Source of the DNA: Deltaproteobacteria bacterium
GTDB taxonomy: Bacteria > Desulfobacterota > Syntrophobacteria > BM002
Direction of reading: 5' to 3'
Assembly: GCA_019309045.1 (NCBI GenBank)
Contig: JAFDGZ010000001.1
Location: 1-64,000 of the forward strand
Length of the DNA stretch: 64,000 nucleotides
In this document: positions 9,388 through 17,479 of the stretch, one piece after another
Layout: every line of letters begins with the position of its first letter
How positions within the stretch are numbered: the first letter of the stretch is position 1
Notes under the pieces: model-generated
What the model saw: the letters and a program-made list of their open reading frames with translations, nothing else
Told to the model about the DNA's origin: nothing
Databases searched by the model: none
Position numbers and translations under genes: made by a program

Positions 9388-10515
9388 TCACGATATTTTC
9401 GAACAGATCTTCAATACTTCTCTATACAGCCCAGTCGTCATATCTGCAATAATTTGTAACTGTTCCTGCGTCAATGTCTTGTATCTGTTTAGTGTGCTTT
9501 CGATGATCCCGGCTTGCTGGTCTTTGAACGAGGTGTTGGCCCTGATAGGGAATTTGTTGAATGAAGGAATCAACAGGCAATCATCAAAAGCAATCTGCAA
9601 AAAGTCGGCTAAAAAACGCATGACTGCTTCAGTGTGTAGTATTAAATCTTCGAACGTCAGAACACAGACGCGCTCGCCATACAGTGCTTTGTTGCGGAGC
9701 ATTGCCTCGGCATTCTCTCTCCACAACTGCAATGATTCCCTGATATTGCCATAAATCGAAGGCTTGTGCCTTGCTGCTGAAGGATACCAGTTCTTGGGAT
9801 CTCTGATGATGGATATCAGCCGACCGTCAGGGTAGATTTCGAAGAACGATTTTACATTGCTCTCATCCATGGCCAGCCTGGCAGTGAAAGCAATGATGAA
9901 TTTTTTCTGGCCAGCACTGTTCTGGTTGTTGAGCCAGGCCCCGAAATAGGAGGTCATGTAAGCATTGAACACATCCCGTTGGGTAACTGAAGCCAGTTCG
10001 CCCAGATGTCGCAAAAAGAGCTCCTTTTGAACAGCTGGCAGGAACAGAAACAGAAACGTTTCATCCATGTTTTTCTGCTTTTTGTAGCCGCTTTTGAAAT
10101 GCTTCAGAACAACCGGCTCGAACAGGACTTGCAGCCACCGTTCTGGTTCTTCATCAAGATGAAATTCAGGCCACACGTATTTTGTTGGAAAACCAATTTT
10201 CAGCTCGTGGGGGTGGGCATGAACTTCAGGATGACCATCGAAGAGCTGGCTCAACAGCGTGCCACCGGAACGCTGGAGCTGAGAGATAAGGACAAGAGGC
10301 GACTCCACAGTTTGCATGTGTGCTGCGCACGACCGCTGCAAGGCCTTTAACTGATCACTGCGACAGCGAAATTCCCTTTTCAGTTCATTGAGGCGGCGCC
10401 TCTGCTTGCGAAAACGCTTGAAAGTAATTTTGCCGTCTCTGGCAATCATGGCGTCTGTAGCACTGCGCCCCAATGTCTTCTGCGAAATTTTTGTCAAAAA
10501 TTCTTGATAAATCAT
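9388..10515 (-). CDS. Sulfotransferase-like protein, RSGGT type, copy 1
   Basis: This 375-residue protein is one of four paralogues (others at 13662, 16135 and 24881). It has a P-loop-like segment, LVLISQLQRSGGTLLSQLFD (about 75-94), then HAHPHELKIG, and a 3'-phosphate-like segment LISIIRDPKNWYPSA. Between them YMTSYFGAWLNNQN is strongly conserved among the four. These are the two binding elements of PAPS-dependent sulfotransferases. The N-terminal 60 residues form a basic helix-rich region shared with copies 3 and 4. It follows the GT-B-like gene at 11886-10579 on the same strand (63 nt gap), so a glycan substrate is likely. The precise acceptor is unknown. Confidence 0.72.
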   Translation of the reverse strand: MIYQEFLTKISQKTLGRSATDAMIARDGKITFKRFRKQRRRLNELKREFRCRSDQLKALQRSCAAHMQTVESPLVLISQLQRSGGTLLSQLFDGHPEVHAHPHELKIGFPTKYVWPEFHLDEEPERWLQVLFEPVVLKHFKSGYKKQKNMDETFLFLFLPAVQKELFLRHLGELASVTQRDVFNAYMTSYFGAWLNNQNSAGQKKFIIAFTARLAMDESNVKSFFEIYPDGRLISIIRDPKNWYPSAARHKPSIYGNIRESLQLWRENAEAMLRNKALYGERVCVLTFEDLILHTEAVMRFLADFLQIAFDDCLLIPSFNKFPIRANTSFKDQQAGIIESTLNRYKTLTQEQLQIIADMTTGLYREVLKICSKIS

Positions 10516-10578
10516 AGCATTTATGCCGGCTGTCTCTTATTAAAGCCGACTCTGTCACCTGACCACCTCTTTAATGGG

Positions 10579-11886
10579 CTACAGCACATCAGAGTGTGCA
10601 GTTGTTGAAAACGACCTATCTGCCGCCATGTTCACGATGAAAGCCTGGTAATCTCCGAGCACGTCTCTTTCCTCTGCGCCCCCATAAATGATCTCCGAGA
10701 GGAATCTAGCCACATTCTCCTCAGTATAGGGCAGGGCAGCCCTGTCTTTCTGCAATGACGCCAGGGCGTTCTGCAATTCAACCTCATCATGGATAATCCA
10801 GCAGGCCCCCAGTTCCTCGTACTGGGTAATGTTTTCATGGAGGTATTTTAGATAGAGAACTGGTTTATGCTGGACCAGAGATTCGATGAGGATACTCGAG
10901 CCAATAACCAGCATAACATCCGCCCATTCACATAACTCCACAGAGGAAATCTCGGCAACATTGGCAAGCGGCATCTCTTCATAAACAATTGCCTCCTTGC
11001 CGGTGCGAGTGTGAGGCTTGACCACCACGTCAATCCCCTCGATCCCTGCCAGGATGTCGAATGTTTTCAGCATCCTGTCCACATCGATTCGGTATGCAAA
11101 TCTAGTTGTCATGAAAACAACTTTTAATCCTTGTCGGTCCTCTGTTGGCAATTTCGCAGTCCTCGGGAGGATGCTTTTGTTCTGTCTCATCCACTCCTTA
11201 CAATAACGGGTACTGCCCAGCACAAAAATCTTATCTCTGTCAACTCCTGCTCGAGCCAATACTTCTTTGCGCAGATTATTTTGCGTAACAATAGCATCAA
11301 AGCGATTGAATTTATCGTATCTACTGTCCTCTGTCGAACCTATTCTAACGAAATTATTGGTATATATAAAGACACCGTGAGGAAGGGCAATTGTAGGCAC
11401 CTTTTTTTCTCTTGCCGCTTTCAAGAGCACTTTGACTACAAATCTCTTTGGTTTTACATGGTCGAAACACATGACCTTTGTCCCTGTTTGTTCAATGATG
11501 CTGCGGGCCCAGGAAACATCATAAAATTTTCTTCTCGAATATCTGTATATTTTCTTGCCGATTTTCCGAAGACGGTTTCTTGATATGGAAAACAGGGGAG
11601 TTAAAACGTGAGATTTATTGTCCGCTCTGTTGACAACTGCAAAGCAGGTTCTGCTGAGCAGTCGCAGTAAACGGTGCACTGGACCCAAACCCTGGGCAAA
11701 CTCGTCAAAGATATAATTGACGTTGACTCCGCTCTTTCTCAAGAATTCCAAACGATAATCACCTCGGATGTCATATTCTGGATTCAGACAGTAGACGGCA
11801 ACCGGAAAATTATCCAAATTCATTTTCCACACCACAGGTGTGATGTGATCAATATCATTGAATTCTCTTACAAAAAACATATACAT
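10579..11886 (-). CDS. GT-B / CDP-glycerol-transferase-like protein, copy 1
   Basis: This 435-residue protein starts MYMFFVREFNDIDHI and is a paralogue of the gene at 14767. The second half shows the layout of a GT-B or CDP-glycerol glycerophosphotransferase-like fold: ALPHGVFIYTNN, a linker FVLGSTRYCKEW, VVVKPHTRTG (HP-like KPH motif), then CEWADVMLVIGSSILIESL and KPVLYLKYLH near the C-terminus. Such proteins transfer sugars or polyol phosphates in wall or capsule synthesis. A GAGGG ribosome-binding site precedes the ATG. The gene leads a minus-strand run with two sulfotransferase genes, a unit repeated at 17259-13662. I cannot tell whether it transfers a sugar or a phosphopolyol. Confidence 0.65.
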   Translation of the reverse strand: MYMFFVREFNDIDHITPVVWKMNLDNFPVAVYCLNPEYDIRGDYRLEFLRKSGVNVNYIFDEFAQGLGPVHRLLRLLSRTCFAVVNRADNKSHVLTPLFSISRNRLRKIGKKIYRYSRRKFYDVSWARSIIEQTGTKVMCFDHVKPKRFVVKVLLKAAREKKVPTIALPHGVFIYTNNFVRIGSTEDSRYDKFNRFDAIVTQNNLRKEVLARAGVDRDKIFVLGSTRYCKEWMRQNKSILPRTAKLPTEDRQGLKVVFMTTRFAYRIDVDRMLKTFDILAGIEGIDVVVKPHTRTGKEAIVYEEMPLANVAEISSVELCEWADVMLVIGSSILIESLVQHKPVLYLKYLHENITQYEELGACWIIHDEVELQNALASLQKDRAALPYTEENVARFLSEIIYGGAEERDVLGDYQAFIVNMAADRSFSTTAHSDVL

Positions 11887-12239
11887 GTTAACCCTCTGAC
11901 AACTCTTCTCAAAGTGTAGCCACGGACGGTTGGAATCTCTTGGAATGCCCTACATCATAGGAAGGGACCGATTTTTTTTCAATACCTGTGTGAGCTGCCA
12001 GTGGTACTGAAACTCAGCAATTTGTTTGAAAACGGCTGTAGAAGCTGATTGTGAACATGGATAGCAGCTATAAGCCAACGAAATCATGTTCTGCTTCTCT
12101 GGACATATTTCTTCTCACCTTTCCTTGAAATGCGGCTGAATCTTGTGGTAAATGAATTTTCTCTATCAATTAGGAAAGATGTAGGTAAAATACAGATGTC
12201 TCCAGCAGAGTAAAAAAGTAGAAGGAGAACAAGCAAGGC
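11887..12239. other. Divergent intergenic region, 353 bases
   Basis: It separates the minus-strand gene at 11886 from the plus-strand gene at 12240. It must hold promoters for both directions, but I found no hexamer pair good enough to report. The last 20 bases contain an AAGGAG that serves the gene at 12240. No coding potential was seen. Confidence 0.5.
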
Positions 12240-13643
12240 ATGACGTCGAAGAGACCGTTTTTGTTGATTCCGGTGGAAAACCAGGTACGTGAACTGGATG
12301 CCAAACTCTTGCTGGCTTGCATTGCTGCCAACCGCGGCCTTTCCTCTATTATCGGCTCCAAGCGGGAGCTGGAAGCTCGCATTGCAACTTACCCGAAAAG
12401 CATCTATCTCGCCAAATCACTGCTGCACGGCCACAGCAAGTTTCTGCGCATTGCCCGTCAGCTCGGCCATGAAATCACTGCCTGGGACGAAGACGCCCTG
12501 GTCCATCTGCCGGCCGAGATTTACTTTTCTCGGCGGCTCTCGCCTGACTCCATTGCCTGCGTGTCTCAGCTGTTCGCCTGGGGCAAGGACAACGCCGAGC
12601 TCTGGCGCCAGTATCCCGCCATGCCGGCGCACATGCCTATTCATGTTACGGGAAACCCTCGCAATGATCTGCTGCGCCCTGAAATCCAGCCGTTTTATGA
12701 CAAGGCGGTCAGTGAAATCAGGGACCAATTTGGCGATTTCATCCTCATCAACACCAATTTCAATCACGTCAATGCCTTTTCGCCCATCCGCAAGCTGTTC
12801 CTACCCCCGGACAAACCTGGTGAGGCCCCCAGGTTCGGCCGCGCCGCCAGGGGCATGCCGCGAGAATATGCCGAAGGGTTGCAGCTGCACAAGCAGGCTG
12901 TCTTCGAACAATTTCAGAAAATGATCCCTGCTCTGGACAGGGCCTTTCCAGATACCACCATCATTGTTCGTCCTCACCCGGTGGAAAGCCAGGAAATATA
13001 TCACCGCATCGCCAGAGAATGCAAAAGGGTGCAGGTGACCAACCAGGGCAACGTGGTGCCCTGGCTGCTGGCCTGCAGGGCGCTCATTCACAATGGCTGC
13101 ACCACCAGCGTCGAGGCCTATGTCATCGGCGTTCCCGCCATCAGCTATCGAGCAGTCACCAACGAAGTCTACGACTACGGTTTCTATCGCTTGCCGAACA
13201 CACTCAGCCATCAGTGTTTCAATTTCGATGAATTGCAGCAGACTCTACAAAAGATCCTGGCTGGGGAGCTCGGCATCGTAGAGGGCCAGGAAGCCAGGGC
13301 AATGATGGAGCATCATCTGGCAGCTTATCATGGGCCGCTCGCTGGTGAGAGGATCGTCGATGTACTCGAAAAAATGGTGCACTCCCTGCCAGAGTCGCCC
13401 AAACCCCCCGCGGCAGCTCGCCTGGAGGGTTGGTATCGAGCGAACAAACGCCGCTTACGGCGCTGGACCAAGTCGGTGCGCAAGGATGCTAGCAGGTCCC
13501 TCGAACACCAGCGCAAAAAAAATCCGGCTGTTCCCCTGCCAGAGTTGCACGAGCGGATTGCCAGATTTCAGAAAGTGCTGGGGGAGAGCCGCCAACTCCA
13601 GGTAGAACAGCTTCACCCCACCCTCTTCCGTATCACTCCTTGA
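12240..13643 (+). CDS. Surface carbohydrate biosynthesis protein, paralogue 3
   Basis: This 467-residue member of the five-copy family keeps LLIPVENQVRELDAKLL, AWDEDALVHLP (one Glu to Asp change), LFAWGKDNAELW, VTGNPRNDLLR, NTNFNHVNAF, VRPHP and IHNGCTTSVEAY. The start ATG is preceded by AAGGAG about 12 bases away. It is the only plus-strand gene between two minus-strand sulfotransferase/GT modules and converges on the sulfotransferase gene ending at 13662 with an 18-nt gap. A closely similar surface-protein plus opposing sulfotransferase arrangement recurs at 22404-26023, suggesting module duplication. The C-terminal 70 residues are basic. Cytoplasmic, substrate unknown. Confidence 0.8.
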   Translation: MTSKRPFLLIPVENQVRELDAKLLLACIAANRGLSSIIGSKRELEARIATYPKSIYLAKSLLHGHSKFLRIARQLGHEITAWDEDALVHLPAEIYFSRRLSPDSIACVSQLFAWGKDNAELWRQYPAMPAHMPIHVTGNPRNDLLRPEIQPFYDKAVSEIRDQFGDFILINTNFNHVNAFSPIRKLFLPPDKPGEAPRFGRAARGMPREYAEGLQLHKQAVFEQFQKMIPALDRAFPDTTIIVRPHPVESQEIYHRIARECKRVQVTNQGNVVPWLLACRALIHNGCTTSVEAYVIGVPAISYRAVTNEVYDYGFYRLPNTLSHQCFNFDELQQTLQKILAGELGIVEGQEARAMMEHHLAAYHGPLAGERIVDVLEKMVHSLPESPKPPAAARLEGWYRANKRRLRRWTKSVRKDASRSLEHQRKKNPAVPLPELHERIARFQKVLGESRQLQVEQLHPTLFRITP

Positions 13644-13661
13644 GGTTGCTGTTTTTCTGCT

Positions 13662-14660
13662 TCAATCAAAGACCGCCGCTAGAGCCATGACCTCTGCATA
13701 GGTCTCCGCCGTCATGCCTTCAATGGCCCGCAACTGTTGTCCTGTCAGTGTTTCGTACCTGGACAGCGGACCGGACAAGATACCAGCCCTGGTCGCTTCG
13801 AAGCTCGTGTGGGCTTTGATCGGAAACTTGTTAAAGGTTGGCAGCAAGAGAATATCAGCAAATTCTATATCCAGGAACTCGGCCAGATGATGCATCACAG
13901 CCTCAGCCTTGGCGAGCAGGTCTTCAAAGGCAATGATGCACATGCGCTCGCCATAGTGCTTCTTGTTCAAAATTGCTGCCCGGGTGTTGTTGTTCCACTG
14001 GCTGACGGCCTGCTTGAGGTCTCCGTATTTTTCTGGCACGTGTCGCAGGGCAGACGGATACCAGTTCTTGGGATCCCGGACAATGGTGATCAAGCGGCCA
14101 TCTGGATAGACGTCAAAAAAGCGAGCCACGTTGTCCCTGTGCTCAGACAGTCTGGGGGTAAAAGCGGTCACAATCTTCTTGCGGCCGTGCATGTTCTGAT
14201 TGTTTATCCAGGCACCAAAATAAGAGGTCATATAGGCATCGAAGACCTGACGCAATGTTCGAGTTCCCCTGGACTTGAGGCACGCCAAGAAGATTTCCTT
14301 CTGCAGAGAGGGCACAAAAAAGAAGGCAAAGGCTTCCTTGTCCCGCCGTCCTTTCTTGTAGCCCTTCTGGGAATGTTCCAGGACCATCCTTTCAAAGAGA
14401 ACTGTAAACCAGCGCTCAGGTGAATCGTTGAGATCAATTCTTGGCCAGATGTACTTTTTCTTATAGCCCAGCATCAGCTCGTGTGGATGAGCGTGTATCT
14501 GCGGATGTCCATCAAATAGTTGACTCAGGAGCGAGCCGCCCGAGCGCTGGATCTGAGAAATGAGAACGAGCGGTTCAGTAACGGCTAAAATGTGCTGCAG
14601 GCAGGTTTGCTGCAAGTACTCCAATTGCAGTTCCTTGTCATTACAAAGCTTCCTGATCAT
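13662..14660 (-). CDS. Sulfotransferase-like protein, RSGGT type, copy 2
   Basis: With an ATG at 14660 this is a 332-residue protein with LVLISQIQRSGGSLLSQLFD, HAHPHELMLGY, YMTSYFGAWINNQN and LITIVRDPKNWYPSA, the paired PAPS-binding elements of the family. The open frame reaches back to 14792, overlapping the upstream gene by 26 nt, but those extra 44 residues do not resemble the N-termini of copies 1, 3 and 4. Alignment to the paralogues starts near the ATG at 14660, so I prefer that start. Compared with the other copies it lacks the N-terminal helical region, so it may be N-terminally shortened. It is the last gene of the minus-strand trio 17259-13662. Confidence 0.68.
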   Translation of the reverse strand: MIRKLCNDKELQLEYLQQTCLQHILAVTEPLVLISQIQRSGGSLLSQLFDGHPQIHAHPHELMLGYKKKYIWPRIDLNDSPERWFTVLFERMVLEHSQKGYKKGRRDKEAFAFFFVPSLQKEIFLACLKSRGTRTLRQVFDAYMTSYFGAWINNQNMHGRKKIVTAFTPRLSEHRDNVARFFDVYPDGRLITIVRDPKNWYPSALRHVPEKYGDLKQAVSQWNNNTRAAILNKKHYGERMCIIAFEDLLAKAEAVMHHLAEFLDIEFADILLLPTFNKFPIKAHTSFEATRAGILSGPLSRYETLTGQQLRAIEGMTAETYAEVMALAAVFD

Positions 14661-14766
14661 TTTGGACCTGGAGTGACCCGGCAAATACGCCCTGCCTTTT
14701 TCCCTATTTTCTGCAGCACCCGGGGAGAGCACTTTTTCTGCCCTGTTCTTTCCGCAACTATCCTTG

Positions 14767-16098
14767 TCAGCCTGCCTGCCGCTTGCCTGCACATACGCTT
14801 GCAGGAGTTATGACCTTCTGGCGCGGCCTGGAACCGCAAGCAACAATGAATTGTAGATAACTGCCGAGCACATCCTTGTTGCTGCTGCCGCCATAGACCA
14901 CCTCTTTCAGGTATGCCGCCACGTTCTTCTCACCATATGGCAGGTCCTGTTTGTCCTTGTGCAGCTTGCGCAATGCTCTCTGCAGTTCCACTTCGTCTGT
15001 TATGAGCCAACAGGCTCCCAGCTCTTCAAACAAAGTTGTGTTCTTGTGGAGATACTTGAGGTAAAGAGCTGGCTTTCCCTGCATGAGGGCCTCGGTAACA
15101 ACGCTTGAGCCCACCACCAGCAGAACATCGGCCCATTCACACAACTCGGCGGTCAGGATGGTGGAGGCATCCAACAAATGGCTTTCATCTAGTTGTCGAT
15201 TGTGATCGCCGCTTCTGGTATGGGGTTTGACCATCGTCTGGATGTCGGCAAGGTGGGCCAGGACGTCAAAGGTGGTAGCCATTCTTTGCAAATCAATTCT
15301 GCATTGCGGCTTTGACTGCATAAACACTACCTTCAATTTCCCAGAATCACTCTGGGCCGCTCCTAGTGATCTGGGCAGAATCCTGCTGTTCTGCTGCAAC
15401 CATTCTTTGCAATAGCGGGCGCTGCCGAGTACGAATATTTTGTTCTCTGGAATGCCGGCCTCTAGCAAAAGTTCTTTGCGCAAGCGATTGGGAACCAGGA
15501 TATAGTCGAATCTGGCGAACTTGGCCCTTCTTCTCCTGCGGGTTGACTTTGGTTTGCTATTCTTATTGGTATACAGCATGACCCCGTGCGGCAGCGACAC
15601 CGTAGGTATGCACATCTCTCGGGCAGCTTTCAAGAACGAGCTGACCACATAACGCCGCGGCATGACGTAGTCGAAGCAAATCGCCTGCGCGCCGGTCTGT
15701 ACCAGTATGCTATGCGCCCATGTCTTGTTGTAGTACAAGAGGCGCGTTATCTTGTAGAACAGTGTGCCCAGAAGAGCAAAAAAGGTTATTAGCAGACGGC
15801 TCGAGGCATCAGCAGTCCCAGGTTTCAGGGAAGCAAGCCTTTTTTCCCTGCCGTAGCTGGCATGCGTCAGAGTGCTCAAGAGCTTGTGAAGACGCCCTCG
15901 GTTTTGATCAAACTCGTTGTGGAGATAATTGACAGTAACGCCCAGCTGCTGCAAGAAACGGAGCCGATAATCCTCGGAGATATCATATCTGGGGTTCATA
16001 CAGTATACGGCAACCGGATAGTTTTCCTTATGCATCTTCCAGACAACAGGCACGGTGTGGTCTATATCATTGAAGTGCCTCACAAAAAAAAGGTACAT
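14767..16098 (-). CDS. GT-B / CDP-glycerol-transferase-like protein, copy 2
   Basis: This 443-residue paralogue of the protein encoded at 10579-11886 shares MYLFFVRHFNDIDHTVPVVW, CFDYVMPRRYVV, SLPHGVMLYTN, FVLGSARYCKEW, MVKPHTRSGD, CEWADVLLVVGSSVVTEAL and LYLKYLHKNTTLFEELGACW. The invariant ELGACW(I/L)I segment and KPH motif mark a subfamily duplicated here. It lies between a sulfotransferase gene upstream (36 nt) and another downstream. The arrangement implies that a sugar or polyol phosphate transferred by this enzyme is sulfated by its neighbours. The chemistry is inferred only from fold-level resemblance. Confidence 0.65.
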   Translation of the reverse strand: MYLFFVRHFNDIDHTVPVVWKMHKENYPVAVYCMNPRYDISEDYRLRFLQQLGVTVNYLHNEFDQNRGRLHKLLSTLTHASYGREKRLASLKPGTADASSRLLITFFALLGTLFYKITRLLYYNKTWAHSILVQTGAQAICFDYVMPRRYVVSSFLKAAREMCIPTVSLPHGVMLYTNKNSKPKSTRRRRRAKFARFDYILVPNRLRKELLLEAGIPENKIFVLGSARYCKEWLQQNSRILPRSLGAAQSDSGKLKVVFMQSKPQCRIDLQRMATTFDVLAHLADIQTMVKPHTRSGDHNRQLDESHLLDASTILTAELCEWADVLLVVGSSVVTEALMQGKPALYLKYLHKNTTLFEELGACWLITDEVELQRALRKLHKDKQDLPYGEKNVAAYLKEVVYGGSSNKDVLGSYLQFIVACGSRPRQKVITPASVCAGKRQAG

Positions 16099-16134
16099 CC
16101 TGGCAACCCCTCTCTCCGCTCTAGCTGCCCGCCG

Positions 16135-17259
16135 CTAAGCACCGGAGATGGCAGCGGCCTGCTCGAGCACTTTCTTATACACCTCTCCTGTCATTTCTTC
16201 AATGATGCCAGAGTCTTCTGGAGCGATATCCCTTATTTTGGACTCTCCATGTCCAAAATTACTGGTCTCTTTTAAAGGATTCTTGTTAAAAGTGGGCGTC
16301 AACAGAATATCGTCAAAACAGACTCCCAGAAATTCTGCCAGATACCTCATGACGACCTCGGTGCGCTCGAGCAGGTCTTCAAATAGTATCAGGCACACCC
16401 TCTGGCCATATTTTTGTCGATTTCTCAGCACGGCCGCAGCACTCTTGTTCCATTGACTCAGGGCTTGGCGGAGATCTGCAAATTTGTCATGGCAGCAGTC
16501 CCTGGCCGAAAAATACCAATCTTGTGGCTCCCGAATTACCGAGATCAACCGACCTTCAGGATAAATTTCGAAATATGACTCCATATTTTCATCAGTGTGA
16601 GCCAGCTCTGAGGCAAGAGCCGTAATGAATCTTTTCTCACCGACCATATTCTGATTGTTGACCCAGGCGCCGAAGTAGGAGGTCATATAGGCGTCGAAAA
16701 CATCACGAAGTGTGATGGAGTCCAATGTCGGCAGGTATTTCACAAAAAGATCTCTCTGCAGAGGCGGCAGAAAGATAAAGAGGAAGCTATCCTGGCAGCT
16801 TTCCAACTTCCCAAAACCGTCACGAAAATAGTCCACAACACTGTCTTCGAACAGAATCTCGAACCATTCAAGAGGAGTCTTGTCGAGGTCAATCTTGGGC
16901 CAGGTATCTCTTTCCGGATAGCCGATCTGCAATTCACCTGGATGGACGTGCAACTCGGGATGGCCGTCCAGGAGCTGCGTCAGAAGTGCTCCTCCTGAGC
17001 ACTCTAGCTGGGAGATCAACACGAGCGGTGCCGCAAGCGGCGATATCTGCTGCTGATAGGCACGAAGAGAGCGCTCCAGCCAGCCGACTCCGTGCTTGAA
17101 CTCCCTGTCCAGCCTCGAGAAGCGCCATCTGAGCTTGCAGCTTCTTCTCAGGCCAATCTTGCCGCCCTCGGCAATGATCGAATCCGTTACACTGTTGCCG
17201 AGCAACCTTCTCGCCACTTTTTCCTGCAACTCTTTATAAGTCAAATTGCCAAGCCTCAC
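16135..17259 (-). CDS. Sulfotransferase-like protein, RSGGT type, copy 3
   Basis: This 374-residue protein has LVLISQLECSGGALLTQLLD, so the loop Arg of the other copies (QRSGG) is replaced by Cys (ECSGG). That change falls in the presumed PAPS 5'-phosphate loop and could weaken binding or alter donor use. HVHPGELQIGY, YMTSYFGAWVNNQN and LISVIREPQDWYFSA are retained, although the last has REPQD instead of RDPKN. The GTG at 17259 is used here; a TTG at 17244 with GAGG nine bases upstream aligns exactly with the Met of copy 1 and is a real alternative. It heads the minus-strand trio with the GT-B-like gene and copy 2. Confidence 0.7.
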   Translation of the reverse strand: MRLGNLTYKELQEKVARRLLGNSVTDSIIAEGGKIGLRRSCKLRWRFSRLDREFKHGVGWLERSLRAYQQQISPLAAPLVLISQLECSGGALLTQLLDGHPELHVHPGELQIGYPERDTWPKIDLDKTPLEWFEILFEDSVVDYFRDGFGKLESCQDSFLFIFLPPLQRDLFVKYLPTLDSITLRDVFDAYMTSYFGAWVNNQNMVGEKRFITALASELAHTDENMESYFEIYPEGRLISVIREPQDWYFSARDCCHDKFADLRQALSQWNKSAAAVLRNRQKYGQRVCLILFEDLLERTEVVMRYLAEFLGVCFDDILLTPTFNKNPLKETSNFGHGESKIRDIAPEDSGIIEEMTGEVYKKVLEQAAAISGA

Positions 17260-17479
17260 ATCTGTCGAGACCTTGATTTGCTGTGGAGGCCCCCCACCTG
17301 AATGCTGGGGCCCCAGGTCGCCTCATATCATACCGCCAATAACCAACTCTGTCATCAAGCGCTGTCGTTGCCATATGGCGCTTGCCGTTGGAATCTCATA
17401 TCCGCAAGGCAAACGGTTGCCTCTCACCTGCACGGCTGCGACAGCAGTGCAGCCTTGAAGGCTGTCACCAGTTGTAATT

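Noticed and set aside
13737-14423. 228-residue plus-strand frame opposite sulfotransferase copy 2
   Set aside because: Shadow of the sulfotransferase gene; irregular composition and no recognisable domain.
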